Of a stretch of DNA of 64,000 nucleotides, positions 41,457-54,379 are shown in pieces. Origin of the DNA: Pisolithus tinctorius (lineage: Eukaryota > Basidiomycota > Agaricomycetes > Boletales > Pisolithaceae). Position 1 is the stretch's first letter. Each line of letters begins with the position of its first letter. Under the pieces are notes generated by a model. That model did no database searches and was not told the DNA's origin. It saw only the letters and a program-made list of their open reading frames with translations. A program made the position numbers and the translations under genes. Location: contig JANFAH010000012.1 of NCBI GenBank assembly GCA_024663395.1, positions 806,001-870,000 on the forward strand. The letters are read 5' to 3'.

Positions 41457-44400
41457 CAGAGCAGATAGATGGACTACATCGACACCATTCGCACTCATCG
41501 ATGTTGCAGCACGGCGGTGGCAATAGCGGGATTGCTGCTGCTGGAGGTAACTCGTCCTCGCCAGTTATTCTTTCTAGTTCCAGTAACGACTTGTCTTTGC
41601 GAACAACTTGTCAGTGTACGATACTTTCTCTTCGGCAGTCTACGATCAATGAAGTGAACCTGCGACGTGGAGTCATCTCACTCCGACACTGGCGCAGAGG
41701 ATCAAGGACGAGTTGAATTCGTATAAGATGGAGATTATCCGTCCTGACATCTGCAGCTATACAGGGCGCCCTCAAACGCGCAAGAATGAGATGTCTGGCC
41801 GGGGAAGGGTACACGCCAACACGTTTCCTGTTTGAAGTATTTCTTACTGAAACGTTGCTCTTCCAACACTCGTGCTTGGTATTGGTTTTAAAGTATGTCG
41901 TATTCCACTGCTGTATGATAATACACCATTCTTTGTGATATGATATTCCACCACTGCACGATAATCCTCCGTTTCTTCTGGCATTGCTTGACTCACCCTG
42001 CGTGCAAATTTCGTTCCCTTGCCGTTTGAGCCACCAAACCCAGTCTCCCTGTTCCCATGACCTTGCTTCAGTGGATTCACTGGGGCCACTGCTGGCTCTC
42101 GCAGGATAATCATCTTGTGGACTACAGCCATAAAAATGGATTTCTTGTCCCCACCCGAGTATTCTAGCGAGAGTAGGTGGCATGGCAGACTCCGTGGAAT
42201 TCTCTGTGGCATCGTCAATGACAGAAGTGAAAAGAGCCTCCTACCTAGTGCCAGCTTCAACTAGCGATACACGAGGAGCGTGAATTCCCTTCTCATGAAA
42301 GTGGTTTGAAATGGGGGCTCCCACTCTTCACATTTCACATCTTCACATCCAGCATTTGGCCATGTGACCACAGACCCGATTTGTGTCGTGTCGCCAACAC
42401 GTTTACATGCTCCGATTCAGTGCTGATATGATCACGTCTTCGCTCGAACACAAAGGTGTTGGTTTCGGAATCGCGATCGTTCATCCGTGCAAAATTGCAA
42501 ATCGTTTTCAAGATAATGATCAACTACGGTTCAAGTACATCCTCTTTCATATCGCTGCAGCAACCCCGCTGACCATGGCTTTCATACTCGAGCAAGGCTC
42601 TGATGTCGTGCATCGTTGTCGTTCTCTTCTTCCAGGTTTGTCTGCCCTGCGCGCTTTAGAGATTAGGCTTACATAATAGCATTTCCCTAGTCGATTGGTG
42701 AAATTTAGTCCTTCTCCTGTACCACTCCAAACTCAGAGGTGCTCCTAAGTTTCGTATTCCAGGACGCGTAAGCAAGTCCTGGTCTGTGAGAACCTTTGCA
42801 ATGCTCTCCCATTCCGGACCAGTGGTTCTGTGGATGTCCGGACGGAATGTTTGGCAGTAGGTTCCCGCGAACCCGTGGGAGCTGCATTTTATTCTCGTTT
42901 TGGCTTCCACGGACCGTTCATTTTCAGATCAATATGTGTGGCATTGGATTTCCTTGCCCATCTTCTCGTGATCGAAAGGCATGAAGCTATCGCATGGGGC
43001 GTTGACCCATGGGTTGCGTATCACCCACCAACTGGGTCGGCGTCGGCGGCCTGTTTGGTAACAGACGTACAACGTCCACTGACTTCCATTCCATCAGACT
43101 TTGTCCTGATGGTGACGACAGCGATATCTGACCAAACAAATGTTTTGGAACTTGGACTCATCATCATCATGCCTGAATCTCACGTCGTCAGTCGTTGGCT
43201 GGGATGCTACAAGATTCCGAAGCCGCCCTTGTGCGGAAACTTCTCTGCTTTCTGTTATTACCGATTTGTTGTGATCACCTCGTGTTCTCACTGCCCTGTT
43301 CATGCCATCGGTTTTTGGGTAAATACCACCTACACTTCCCAGTTTTATGACTCATCTTCTCAGCGGTGTTGTGAATAGCATGGAAGAGCCTACCTTGCCG
43401 TTACCTCGCTGCTTTCATACCAGCTCTGATCTGTCAGTTAAATCTCATCTGGCTACACACCTTCTGACCTCTTGCAGCGTCACCCATCGCTGGTTGGCTA
43501 GTTGACTGAGTAGGAACGGACTACATTACTGTACTCTATTTAGCCTGTACAGCGCCATGGTGGCCAGTGCTGGTACTGCGAAAATCCTTGGTTTTATTTA
43601 TCATGTCTTTGGCTATACAAAGTAAGTAGTTTCTCTGCCATTTCTGTGTCCGTGCCCTTGGCGAACCAATTGTCAGGTTTCTTTGTCGGTAGGGTTTGTC
43701 CCACCAGTCACTTCCGAGCTGGCTGCCGTGTCATGGAACATGTAGGGCGTAAAATGTACGCAGCTTCTTATTCTCTCTCAGCGGGTCCAGACTACTCTCA
43801 CAATTCAGTTTTCCCAAGCTCTTAAACTTTCAACGCTAGAGGCTTTGGTTAAATACGATGATCGAGGGACTCAATACACTACATGCAATGAAATCCACGA
43901 AAATCGTGGCTGTCGGAGAACAAATATTATTTACTTTTTTCTTCTTCTTCATGCTTACTTCGTCAACGTATTATGGGTCAAACACTACAAGAGGCGCCTC
44001 GCTTCGCTCCAGCGGTGGAGTTTGAAATGTAGTAGTACTCAGTGTTCAATCGCAAATAAACGACGCTGAATGCTAAGGATACACGACCGCCTGCGACTTT
44101 AGTATGCTACCTAGTTAAAGTAGGATTTCTGGGAAGGTGACATTGTAGGTTACGTTGGCTCCAGGGGGAAGAAGCACTCGAGCATGTTCGCGATGGCAGA
44201 TATGTGACAGTGCAGTGTACAACTGCCCATGAGAGAAAAGCTTATGATCCCAAGACCGAAGACAAATGCGCATGGACAATCAGGAAGTGCCACTTTGGGA
44301 TGTATGTTCTTGCCACCACGAAGGTGACAGTATCGTCGACGTGGACTGTACACCCGAAGCTGCGCAGGAAAGATCGCGCCGGATGTACATTGCACTGTAG

Positions 44401-46178
44401 TGTCGTACAAACAATGGTATGTCTTCGACGTCGCCCCAGGTCTTGATGACTGCACTCGCTGGCCACCAGATAATGCAAAGAAGCCAAACACAGTTGTTGT
44501 AGACATTGCTGCCAGCGTCACAGAGCTCTCCCCTGTCGTTTTAAGTGAGTGAGACACCCACCCCAACCCCAAACGCAAGATGCCGTCGCCACCAAACGTC
44601 AAATGACATCCACCAGAATCCAGAATAACTACTGACCAATAATCCCCAAACCCCGTAGCCTGTCTCGACCTTGCACGCTGATCGTGTTTCGGCGGCGTTC
44701 ACTTGCTCTCCCTGAAGGCCCCCAACGCCAACACCCCTTACACCGATCGATGGGGGCTACAGATTGATAACATCTTGGCAACACAGCTAGTGACGTCTTA
44801 CCCCCTCGTCGACCCCTGTTCATGTCAGAAGCAATATAAGGCCTCAGCGTCTGTGCCAAGATCCCCCAATCCACGCAGTAGACACAAACAGTGTTCAACA
44901 ACATGACCTGACAAGCACGAGAAAAAATCACCGTGTCCTGGACTGCCTGGAGGGTGGGTGTATTATCAATCGTGGTCTTCATGCTTACAGTCTAACCAAC
45001 AATGTTGCTTATGGTGACGACACCATCATTCAGGCTGTTTCTGTTCCTGCGGCGATCTGTAGCATCTAGCACAGCTCATACTCGTACTTCTTAATACCTT
45101 GGTCTACCAAGAGTTGATCACCAACAGTAATGTGCGTGGATTGAACTGGGGTCCCAGAGTGTGCCATAGCTATTACCCACACCGGCAACAAACAGGGGAG
45201 TCCCTGAACATGATGTTCAGCTCCCCTGGCTTGATGCTATCCCCTGCTTTCTTCAAACGGAAATGAATGCCTGATGGACATAGCTCAAAGATATCCATAC
45301 CAGCAATGCTTTGGGTGTCTTCCTCGCTGGTTCAGGGCACACCGCCATGGACTGAAGGAATTGCACCGTAGTTCGAGCCTCTCCAATTCTAGTATTGCGA
45401 ATAGATATAACTGTATGAATTTAACGGAGAACAAACGAGAACTCGTAGGTAGAGGATTTCCTCTCCCCACATCCGAGGGGGGGCTAGATTTCGATCGTCC
45501 TCGGTCGTCTCACAGCGCCCTTGAACGTGAAGGAAAACAAAGTCGGACGCTGCATTCTGCACGAAGATCTGACGCAAGCTCGAGACTGTTTTTTGTGCTC
45601 TATCCTCATCAAGTGATAACGGAAGTGGGAAGTTTTCTGGAAACGTTCCCGACTGCGACCTAACTGAGACTGGAGAAATGGAAGTAAGTATCATTGTGCC
45701 TCCACTCCTGGTCAGAATGAATACAGTGTTAAGTCTTCATCCAGACCATCATTGACACTGCTTGAACTACCTTTACCCTCGACCTCAGAGCCATTTTCTC
45801 TAGACTCACTGTTCTCGGACTGGACGCCCCAAAAGTTAGGCCCCCCATAACAGGGTTATTTCCAAAAACAGACAACCCAGCCATTTCGGTCCGGCAAAAA
45901 CTCGGGGGACAAAACAATTTTCAGACCTGGACCAGGATGCGTCCAGGAATAACAGCACTTGTCAGGGAACATGATTCTGGACTTCGCTGACTAAGGTTGA
46001 ATTGGAGACTGCTTGTGCCTTGACTAAGATTCAATTGGAGGCATGTACTTACGGATGTTGAAATTACGAGAGCTTGCCCTGTTGGCAAGTTTTGCATTGG
46101 AAAGATATACATAGATCGTACAATTTCAAATATGATGTGTGATGGACAGAATGGTAGGTTTTGGGAACTATGAGACCA
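41457..46178. other. no gene recognised; one unassigned coding-like stretch
   Basis: Many short frames on both strands (for example 42830-43378 plus) without domains or exon logic. At about 44405-44545 (plus) a frame reads YKQWYVFDVAPGLDDCTRWP then NTVVVDIAASVTELSPV, which looks protein-like, but no continuation was found. Treat as degraded or intergenic. Confidence 0.4.
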
Positions 46179-48036
46179 TTACTCCTGCTGATGATGGACT
46201 GGTGGAGGTAAATCAAGGAAGGAGCGAACTGCCGACCGCAGCCAATCCACCATTGCCACAGCTACATCACGAATAAAACCTCTCGCTGTAAGAAGGACAA
46301 GGCATCCCTCTGATGCCAGCCATAACCCAAGCGACAGTCCTGTATACGCCACATTTCGCACCTAAATAGTGTTAGTTTTTGGGTTCATGTGGATGGGAAA
46401 TCAACCACGCACACAAAATTGATGATATCCTCACAAATCCCTCCCCACGGGATACGCAACCACATTAACCGTACTGGCAGAAAAAGCAGCGGCGGCCCAT
46501 AGTATGGTGAATACTACTGCTAACGCTACGCGCCCGTAATCACTCAAATCCATAGAAAAACGTACGACCTCCAAAATAGTAAGTCGAGTGAACCTAAACG
46601 CCACTTACAACAGTAAGAAAACATAACGAACCATCAACCGATGCCAGAATTCTTCAACGATATCCGAAGAAGAGGCTGTGAAGTCCAGATTAATTACATC
46701 GAACATGAGTCAGGGAGGTATGAACTGATGTCTGCCTTCCAAATTTTAATATAGGTGCCCTGCCCTTTCAATGCAGATCCGACTGCAATATAGTTCCATG
46801 CACCCTGTTGATAAGTCTGTAGGGATATCGGCTACCGCATCACAGACGAGAAATAGGATATCTCATTATGCTTACCGCTAGAGCTTGTATAATGTCACCT
46901 AAACCAGCATGGTCAACACTTGAGCCCAGTAATCTCACTCGACCACTTACCACCATGTGGGAGAACCTGATACAGATCCTTCGAATCCATGTTCCAGACA
47001 CAGGACATTTCCAGTAATTGCACCCGAGACCACAGCTCGCCCTCCATGCAGAAATGAAATTGACGAAGGGCATTGTACATCGCACTCTGCCTCATGGTCC
47101 CATTTCCAGATGGCCTTCTTGCTACCTATTTTGTAAAGACAAAGACCATCTTGCAGAGTATTTACAACAAGGACATTTATGTCATGGCGAATGGCAGAGC
47201 TCGCACTATTGTGACATTGAGATATACGAATGAGCGCGTCCTATGCACCTGCAAAACTCACATTTGAGAAATTGAGGGGGGCTTGACGTGCCATGTGATG
47301 GTCTTGTCAACTGATATTCCATGCCCTGAAAAACCTCGGCATGATCTGAAACGACTATCTCCGCATGGTACTTACACTATACCATGGTTGAGGTAGGAGA
47401 CGATAAGGTTGCGGCCACCACCAATGAAGTGAAGGGCACGCGGTCAGATATGTGAATCATTCTCAGTGTATTTGGCCTCGACTTTAGGCGGGGGAGGTAG
47501 CCTAGTTGCAGCAGTATATTCATCTGCAGATTTTAATTGGACTAAGAAGCGTAGGATTCTTGGTAGTCACCCACCTTGATTATCGCCAGCGGTGATATTA
47601 ACTTGGTTGCCAACACCTATTGCCCACAGATTTGCGCTTGCGTCAATGTCCATACAGAAAACAGGAGCTTTGACGCCCAGACGGATAACCTTCTTTTCAA
47701 ATCCACTCTGAAGAATTTATCACTGTTCGTTGATTATGATGACTCCTGAAAGAGGTTACTGTTACTTACGGGTCTGAAATCACTCATGGATAGCACTGAG
47801 CCATCTTCGCAGCCGCATATCAAGGTCTCTTCTCGAGTGGGGTGCCAATGGAGGATATTGATAGCGCTATCGAATACAACGCGAAAGAGAAAAGAACCTT
47901 TGTGTACACTCCATATACAGATGGAGTGGTCGGAAGAACCACTCGCGAGATATTTCCCACAGGGAGAAAAGGCAACAGTGTTCACGGAATCGCCATGTTC
48001 ACCAACTAGGGTCTTGTGCTCGACATATGCTGGCAT
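46179..48036 (-). pseudogene. WD40-repeat protein with C-terminal membrane segments, one in-frame TGA
   Basis: ATG at 48036 opens MPAYVEHKTLVGEHGDSVNT, then a WD40 blade VAFSPCGKYLASGSSDHSIC followed by IWS, and ILHWHPTREETLICGCEDGS. Exon 1 ends at 47770 (GTAAGT); intron 47769-47708. Exon 2 (47707-47575) reads APVFCMDIDASANLWAIG. Later exons: HFIGGGRNLIVSYLNHG (about 47430-47385), VLVVNTLQDGLCLYKIG and FLHGGRAVVSGAITGNV (47210-47000), VLPHGG/GDIIQALA across a short intron, AVGSALKGQGTYIKIWKAD (about 46790-46740). Near the 3' end hydrophobic segments VALAVVFTILWAAAAF and LSLGLWLASEGCLVLL suggest membrane anchoring. A TGA at 47446-47444 interrupts exon 3, again one step from CGA. Single-gene origin is inferred from exon order. 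Function unknown; propellers are protein-binding scaffolds. Confidence 0.65.
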
Positions 48037-49845
48037 TATGGTGGTTTTCCAAAGAACAAAGCCCACGGCAGGCCCGGGAGTATCATGACATGTCACGTGT
48101 TGATTTGCACATCCCTGCCATGTTTTTCCCAATCATGGGTGGGTGGATTTTTCAGTACCCTATCATGTTTTCGCTACGAAAAGTTAAATCACTAAAATTC
48201 AATGTGTAAATCACTTTTGCTGAGTGTTGGAACAGCTGAAGAACAGTGTGTCATTGAATTTCAGTGTCCATTTGGCCTACTAAAAAAGTGTTAAGGTCAT
48301 TGAAATAAAAGTCTCCTTGTCATTGAAAATGGTGTCTATTTCATTCAATAAAAATGACAGCTTCAAGTGGAGTGACATGCGCTAGAAATCACCTTGTTTA
48401 CAAGGTCACTGCACCCCGAAATTCGTCTGCACATTTTTCGGCAACCTGCGATCCTCCCGAAAACAAAGTCCGATTCAAATCATGGTGACAATGAATTGTA
48501 GGCATGTAACTATGTAGGATTGTAGGCTTAGCCCATCCAAGCTCAATGCTAATGCACTGCTGCGCTGTGTACTTGCGAACTGAGGATGGGGAGACGTTGC
48601 GGAGACAGAGGAGTTGACAGCAGGAGCAATAAGCGGTATGTGATCTTTAGACATCGAAAACTCGCATGTAAATTATGGGGATCTATGTCGCATCCGTAAA
48701 TAAGGTGCCTGCCAGTCCCCGACGGCCCTATCTTCTAGTGATGGTAATGCATGTGAAATAAATACCCTACATGTGAGATGTGACTGAACTTGCGCCACAG
48801 TAACGAAGTAGGAAATAGGACGGAGCTTACTTGTGGTGTGCAGATCTACCGTGGGAGAAAAGGTAAATTTTTTCAAGCGTGGTGAGCCCCTCAGTCGTCC
48901 AGCGTAAAATCCGCTGTGGTGTCAAGTACAGGGTAGGCTTCCACAAGGGAATTCAGTCTCGAGCTCTACTAGGGGTGTCAAGGGGAGCGGAAGAGGGTTG
49001 GTATGTGGCAGGGATGTGAACCTGTTGGCGGCTCCAGGATAGTTGTGGCAGAGAATGGGCGGGAGAGTCTAGTGGTGGATCTTCGGCCTGCGAAGATGTC
49101 AAGGAAGTGGACGGCGCAGTATAAAAGGGCAGAGGTGGCGATGACGGAGGGGATTCAAATGGATTATCTCACACAGAGGGCGACGGAATAAAGGCCTTGC
49201 AGGGCAGTCAAAATTATATGATTCGGAGGCACAATGGGCCTAGTGGAGAATGAGGAGGAACAACTTGAGAGTTCCGAGGTTGACACCTATGCTGACAAGC
49301 AGGAGTGCTGGATATCGACAAGAGACACTACTTGGCCCATGAATATCATTCAAACGAGTGGGAGAATAACAATACGGAACACAAACTTTGGTGGAGGCCC
49401 GCTTTAAAGGCCTCAGATGTTCCCTGATGAATGAAGTACTGAGTATGAATGACACGAGGACGATAGACTGCAAACGAATCAGCGATTCTGATGATGCAAG
49501 TAAGTTACAGTCTGTTTAAAATACCCGCCAGCAGTAGCACCTGGCAGTTAGCGCAGCAAGTCTTCACTGGTCAACGTGACACGAGTTTGATGTTATACTT
49601 GGCGGTGACGACTGACAAGAAATCATCACTATTAGGAAAGAAAAGTAGGCTTGTGCCAGTTCCCGACAGAGATGGCAGACGCTGAGGGCGGGTGAAAATT
49701 TTTGTGATCAAAAGGGGAAGGAAGCACACACAATGCCCATCCCGAGGACAGAAAGTCGGATGACCCGAGACAAGAGCGAGACCTAAAATTGAGGGGGAAA
49801 AAAAGATTCTGAAGGCGGACGAGCCAGACGGCGCCATTGAATACA
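48037..49845. other. no gene recognised
   Basis: Short frames only; 48140-48380 is AT-rich. Nothing with a domain. Confidence 0.45.
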
Positions 49846-49847
49846 TA

Positions 49848-50453
49848 GGGGAATTCACAGCGCGTTTTCATGCGTCGTTTTCAGTTGTTTTTGATGCCGT
49901 TTTCGATTTGTTTTCGTTGACCGGGTAAGGCCGAAAACGGCGGTTTGCTTTGGTATCCCCCGGCTTTGGCTTCATTTTGGCTGTTTCCTGAGGTTTGAAT
50001 GTGTGTAGATAAGCAATTATCTTGAACAAGTCATCGGAAACCATATATTGCCTCGCACCACAGAAAGGCAGAAAGCTGTAGAAGTCCTTCTTGATGTCTA
50101 TCTGGTTACTCTACTTGCTGAATCTCACTCATACTTTGATCCCCCAACCTCTTCTGACTCCAATTCCAGTGGTTCTGAGAGCACAAGCTCTGAATCATCT
50201 GATGAACACCTGCATAGTACCTCCTCAACCAGTGATATTGTGTTGACTGCCCCTTCGGCTTATTACTATGAGGCATAGATTGGGGAAATGATGTCTGACA
50301 GGCTGAGTCAGCACTGGCGCCCGTGAAAACTGTCCAAGCTTTGCCGTTTTCACATCGTTCTCAAGTCACTCAGTCACTCAGTAGTGGGCCTGTCCAAAAT
50401 GAAATTTAAAATCGCACGAAAACGGCTGTACGAAAACGTGCTGTGAATTCCCC
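49848..50453 (+). mobile_element. 606-bp TIR DNA element (non-autonomous, PIF/Harbinger-like)
   Basis: Ends are inverted: GGGGAATTCACAGCGCGTTTTC at the left and the complement of GGGGAATTCACAGCACGTTTTC at the right. It is flanked by TA (49846-49847, 50454-50455), which fits TA or degenerate TWA target duplication. GTTTTCG words recur inside the left end. It contains the first 76 codons of a transposase-like gene and then jumps to the right end, so it is an internal-deletion derivative. The family call rests on that N-terminus, remembered as leading DDE (Harbinger-type) proteins in Agaricomycetes. Confidence 0.75.
50048..50278 (+). pseudogene. truncated transposase N-terminus in the TIR element
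   Basis: Reads MPRTTERQKAVEVLLDVYLV, later SHSYFDPPTSSDSNSSGSES and DIVLTAPSAYYYEA, then TAG. Ser-rich N-terminal leader with no catalytic domain; the DDE part is deleted. First codon at 50048 is in the same frame, and the preceding base context is poor because it lies close to the left end. Confidence 0.55.
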
Positions 50454-50657
50454 TAATAGATTAAATATTCCTGAAAGGAGGGAGGAGCTTGAATTGGTTC
50501 GAGACGATGGTCGTTTCGGTGCGGCTGTGCAGAGTATCATCGAACCCTAAGTACTTGTAGCTAGTCTCCCCTAGGCAAACATAAACTGACTTAGTTGCGA
50601 AAACAGGTAAAATCGCACAGCCACGAAAGCCGCGGCTCAGGCAGCCCGCTGCGTATT

Positions 50658-52049
50658 CCGAGTGTTGGTGTATTCCGAGGCAATATCCAAAATTCAAACC
50701 CAGGACAACTTTATGTAATTCCCTCACACGCACATGCAGCGAGATGCCGCTTTTATTTCGACCTGGTGGCATTCAGTGTCATGGGATATGATCCATGGCA
50801 AGTACTGAATGTCATCTCTTGCTGCTTCCATTGCTCGTCTGCAAGAATGCCATAGCATATTGGCTGCCCACTTATGGCTCATCAGGAGGCCGAGGTTATG
50901 AAGCGCATCGAAAGCACGGGCTGAGAGTCCACATGACTTAAGGTAAAGTGCCCACAACTTTGCTATCCGACCGCGACTGTGAGAACGGGTGTATTGAGCC
51001 TGTGCAATCTGATGCAGAATTACCTGTAGGAGTATTGAGATTTGACTCAGTGCCGGACCACACAAGAAAATGGGGAACACTATACCATGTCCGGATCCTT
51101 GTGCGTGTTCCGCAACTACTGTTTGTCGCTGTATGAGAACCGAGCCATCACGTTCCACACTAATGGTGCCTCCTCTTTCAACATCTCCATAAAAGCCTTG
51201 AAGTCAAACTCCGTCAGGTAAGTCTCAGACAGGTCGGAAGGAGGCGATACTAAACTGCGAGGCAACACGTTCCATTTGGCATTCGAGTAGACGATCTACA
51301 CATTCGATAGCAAATATCTCGAGTGTTCGACGAGCTCCCGCAGGCCGACAGCCCTTGTTCTTGTTTCGTGGGGGCTTGTACCAGCGCGAGAGAATCACTG
51401 GTAGCTCTTCACTGAGCAACAACCTGGTGCGTGCATAACGGCCCCTATCTGACGCAGTACATCGCTAATCTCCCCAGCTGAGCGCATCAAGGAAGAGGGA
51501 CAACGAAAGTCCCTCTCCATGAATGGTGTCAAGAATCTTCAGGACCTTCGGCAGAAGGTCCCGGCCCATGAAAGTCGCTTTCTTTCTCCGAATCTGCTCC
51601 AGTTGCGGGGGCGCGCGCTCTTCCTCTTCTCATCATCCGAGTCAGACACAGGAAGCTCATCACCATCTGGTGGATTGACGAGTAGGCATCCTACGCAGTT
51701 GCAGTCTTCATCGCAGTCATTTTCATCTTCGAGGGCTTCTAAGTGGCGCCAGAGGGCATTTTCGTCGTCCATAGTTTATCGCTGACTTAGCGTACACTGA
51801 TATCTACTACAAACCCAATCTATGCACGCGACCTGACCTACCTCCCTTCTCTACGAAGTGCACCAGACGTTGTAGAGCACGAATGCGCGACTGAACCCAC
51901 ATGTTTTTTGCCTCCAACATGAAACTCGTGCCCTACAACATGGGGAACGAGATTATGTAGGAGCCTGACAGCGACGATGAAGTGTGAGCGAATTAAAGTT
52001 GTCCTGGGTTTGAATTTCGGATATTGCCTCGGAATACACCAACACTCGG
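50658..52049 (-). mobile_element. 1.39-kb element with ~70-bp terminal inverted repeats around a DUF6589 fragment
   Basis: CCGAGTGTTGGTGTATTCCG onward at 50658 is repeated as its reverse complement ending at 52049; about 55 bp match with one mismatch, then about 15 more with a small indel (left arm to about 50727, right arm from about 51981). Between the arms lies one truncated DUF6589 gene. No convincing target duplication was seen. Could be a non-autonomous DNA transposon or an inverted duplication. Confidence 0.7.
50724..51772 (-). pseudogene. DUF6589-family protein, N-terminal part only
   Basis: ATG at 51772 gives MDDENALWRHLEALEDENDC and an acidic Cys-containing linker. Downstream (about 51540-51450) KVLKILDTIHGEGLSLSLFL then DALSWGD, followed by TAG; then LLLSEELPVILSRWYKPPRN (51422 on) and EIFAIECVDRLLECQMERVA. 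After an intron: RIAKLWALYLKSCGLSARAF then DALHNLGLLMSHKWAANML and YLPWIISHDTE (about 50960-50760). These blocks match, from memory, DUF6589 proteins, a family expanded in Agaricomycetes with unknown function. The conserved C-terminal two thirds is absent, cut off near the left inverted repeat. Confidence 0.65.
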
Positions 52050-52225
52050 GCCCGGCTGCTGTACCAACAGATCGATACAGGACAGAATCCCGTTTCCGCA
52101 GTTACTTCCAGGACCGTCTTACTTAGCCATTATGGACCGTGCTCAATAGTTCCCTAAGCTAGGTGAATTACATATCAGGCTTCATAATCGTCAGGGCTTC
52201 TTGCTTCCTCTTCGCCCTCCCCCTG

Positions 52226-53784
52226 TCAGTGACCATCGTCTTTCTGAGAACCCAGGACAGGTTCACCATTGTCCAACAACTTGAGGCGATAATCAGACAG
52301 TGTTGGATGGTGGGTATCCACCGCTGCTTTGACCCACCCCATTTCAGACCTGATCCAGACCTGGAATGTGCCCTCGGTTTGATTGTGGTGAACATATAGG
52401 TCTGCAATTCTCCAAGGATGTTCATAGGCCTCCAGGACGCAAGGAGGTAAGTTCAACGGTCCCCCTGAAAAGGACCTGTAGAAGGTTACATACTCCTTTT
52501 GCTTCCTGATGGCCTTCTGCGTGCGCTTTAATGGCCAGCTCACGACCGCAGCGGTAGTGGCGGTGACCGGAATTGGTATCCGGGAATCAGGGTGGTTCGG
52601 ATATAACTGAGGGGTTATTGGAATGGCTGAAGCTATATTATCAGACCTAGTTTGGGTTTCGCCAGACGAAAACGATGAGGTTGCTGGTTTACGAGGGAGG
52701 CTGGATGGGGCGACTGCGGGGCTATGTGGCTGCTGAGCTGGATGGGTGGGAGTAGGCAAACGAGTGGCTGTTGGATTATAAGTGTCCCTCGCCGAAGGAC
52801 AGACCCTAGAAAGCCCTCTCTCCCCCTCCGGCAACTGTATATGGTCGATACCAGCAAGCGGAGCTGATGGTGAAACCAGATGTATTGGTTGGCTTGATCG
52901 GGAACTCGGGGGATGGATTGCGGCGCTCGAATTATCGAAGGCCATGGATTCAGGAAGGCTTCTCTGAAGAAGTCATGGAAGGAGGGTCCTGGTTCAACGT
53001 GGTAGGGGCAACACGTTCGACAGCAACGACAGGAGTGGGGGTGTGGGCAGGATGGCACACACGTTTTGGTTCTGTTGAATGGGTTTTAGCAGGATCCAGC
53101 CTGCTGGACTGACGTTGGAGACTAGTCTGAAGTTGATTCTTGAGTTCTGCATCCATCGCACTGCAGTTGTGTGAGCAAATCAGACCTGCGTCGGGAAGAA
53201 AGACTCACCGAATATTTGAATGTTTGTCAACTAGATACTTAGACGAATTAGATCGACCTAAGCGACGGCGGGCAACAGAAGTGATATAGCTGCGGTGACG
53301 AGGGTTAGTACGAGAAGACCTGAACACGAAACTTGCCACTTGCCTTGCTACGCTTGGGGGGTTGAGGTGCAGTTTGGAACGCTGCCAACGAACCGGGAAC
53401 AGTTGGCGAAAGATGGGGACGTCCTATCAAGATGTTAAGGATGAGTTACTAACGGGTGGCATCTAGCCTTACATCGCACTCGAGAGTGACACCAGGCCGA
53501 GGAGGAATATCTACAAAGAATGTGATGGGCTTCTCTGGCACTATCATACCTTTACCAGAAAGGAGGCCACGAGGGTATTGAATAATCACAAGCAACGAAC
53601 GACGATAGGTAAGGGCGACTAACAAGGAGAGGCTCCCACTCGACTTGGAGGCATGGACTTTTTGAACCCGGTGTCGTCTAAACCTGGAGTGGCGAATGGG
53701 CATGACGGGGCCACACCATTGATATGGGAGGGATAAAGCATGTTGACAGAAAGAACACTGCTCGTAGTGACCATTTTCTTTCAT
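52226..53784 (-). CDS. hypothetical protein, multi-exon
   Basis: ATG at 53784 starts MKENGHYEQCSFCQHALSLP, a CxxC pair; exon 1 runs to ECD at about 53474 with donor GTAAGG. Exon 2 (about 53423-53348) GRPHLSPTVPGSLAAFQTAP, possibly followed by a GC-AG intron; exon YITSVARRRLGRSNSSKYLV (about 53287-53210); exon MDAELKNQLQTSLQRQSSRL (53156 on). The last part, Ser/Pro-rich then RTQKAIRKQKEYVTFYRSFS and WRIADLYVHHNQTEGTFQVW, ends at TGA 52226. The join at about 52950 needs a frame change, so an intron or indel lies there. No domain recognised; looks like a real host gene. Confidence 0.5.
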
Positions 53785-54379
53785 GATTCTTTCACTGGGG
53801 ATCCCTTTATAGGTACATTAATGGTGCCGCAACAACTTTACATGTGGCTCCATCTTTCAACGTTTCAACCCTGTGACGGACCTGGGCCGGCGGGATGTCC
53901 AAACATCAGGGGCTTCGCTAACGTTAGTTTGTCATAAACCTCGTCTCCGTCCATGAATCAGAGTGCTTCTGGGTATTGAAAAACTCAGCCGCAATTCGAC
54001 GTTTTTGCAGATCTTGTACTGTTCACTGTGATATTTTTGGTGTCTCCTCTTCCTTCTTACGTGTTCCGCCGGTTCACTGTGTGAGTAATCTCGCCAGCTG
54101 TCCCTTGCTGTGATCTAGCTCAGCAGGGGTGATAAAGAGGCTTTGTTGGACTTCGTATCAAGGATGTCGTTTGTTGTTATGACCCCCTTTGTTGGGTTGG
54201 TGCACTGAAATTTGTGGTCAGTATTCCAGGTCAAATGAAGCTTCAACAGTGCGATGACGATGCTTAAAGGCAGAATGCGACTCGCATACAACCTCCCCAG
54301 ATGCTCACTCTTATATTCCGACTGTAAGAAGCCTTAACCACTACATAAATAAAGCACGACCCCCAAACCCTGACTCAGG
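53785..54379. other. intergenic
   Basis: No frame of note. Lies between two divergent genes and probably holds both promoters; a TATA-like cttatattccg occurs near 54310. Confidence 0.5.

Noticed and set aside
42830..43378. 182-codon plus-strand frame
   Set aside because: No domain, no exon logic, and overlapping frames equally open.
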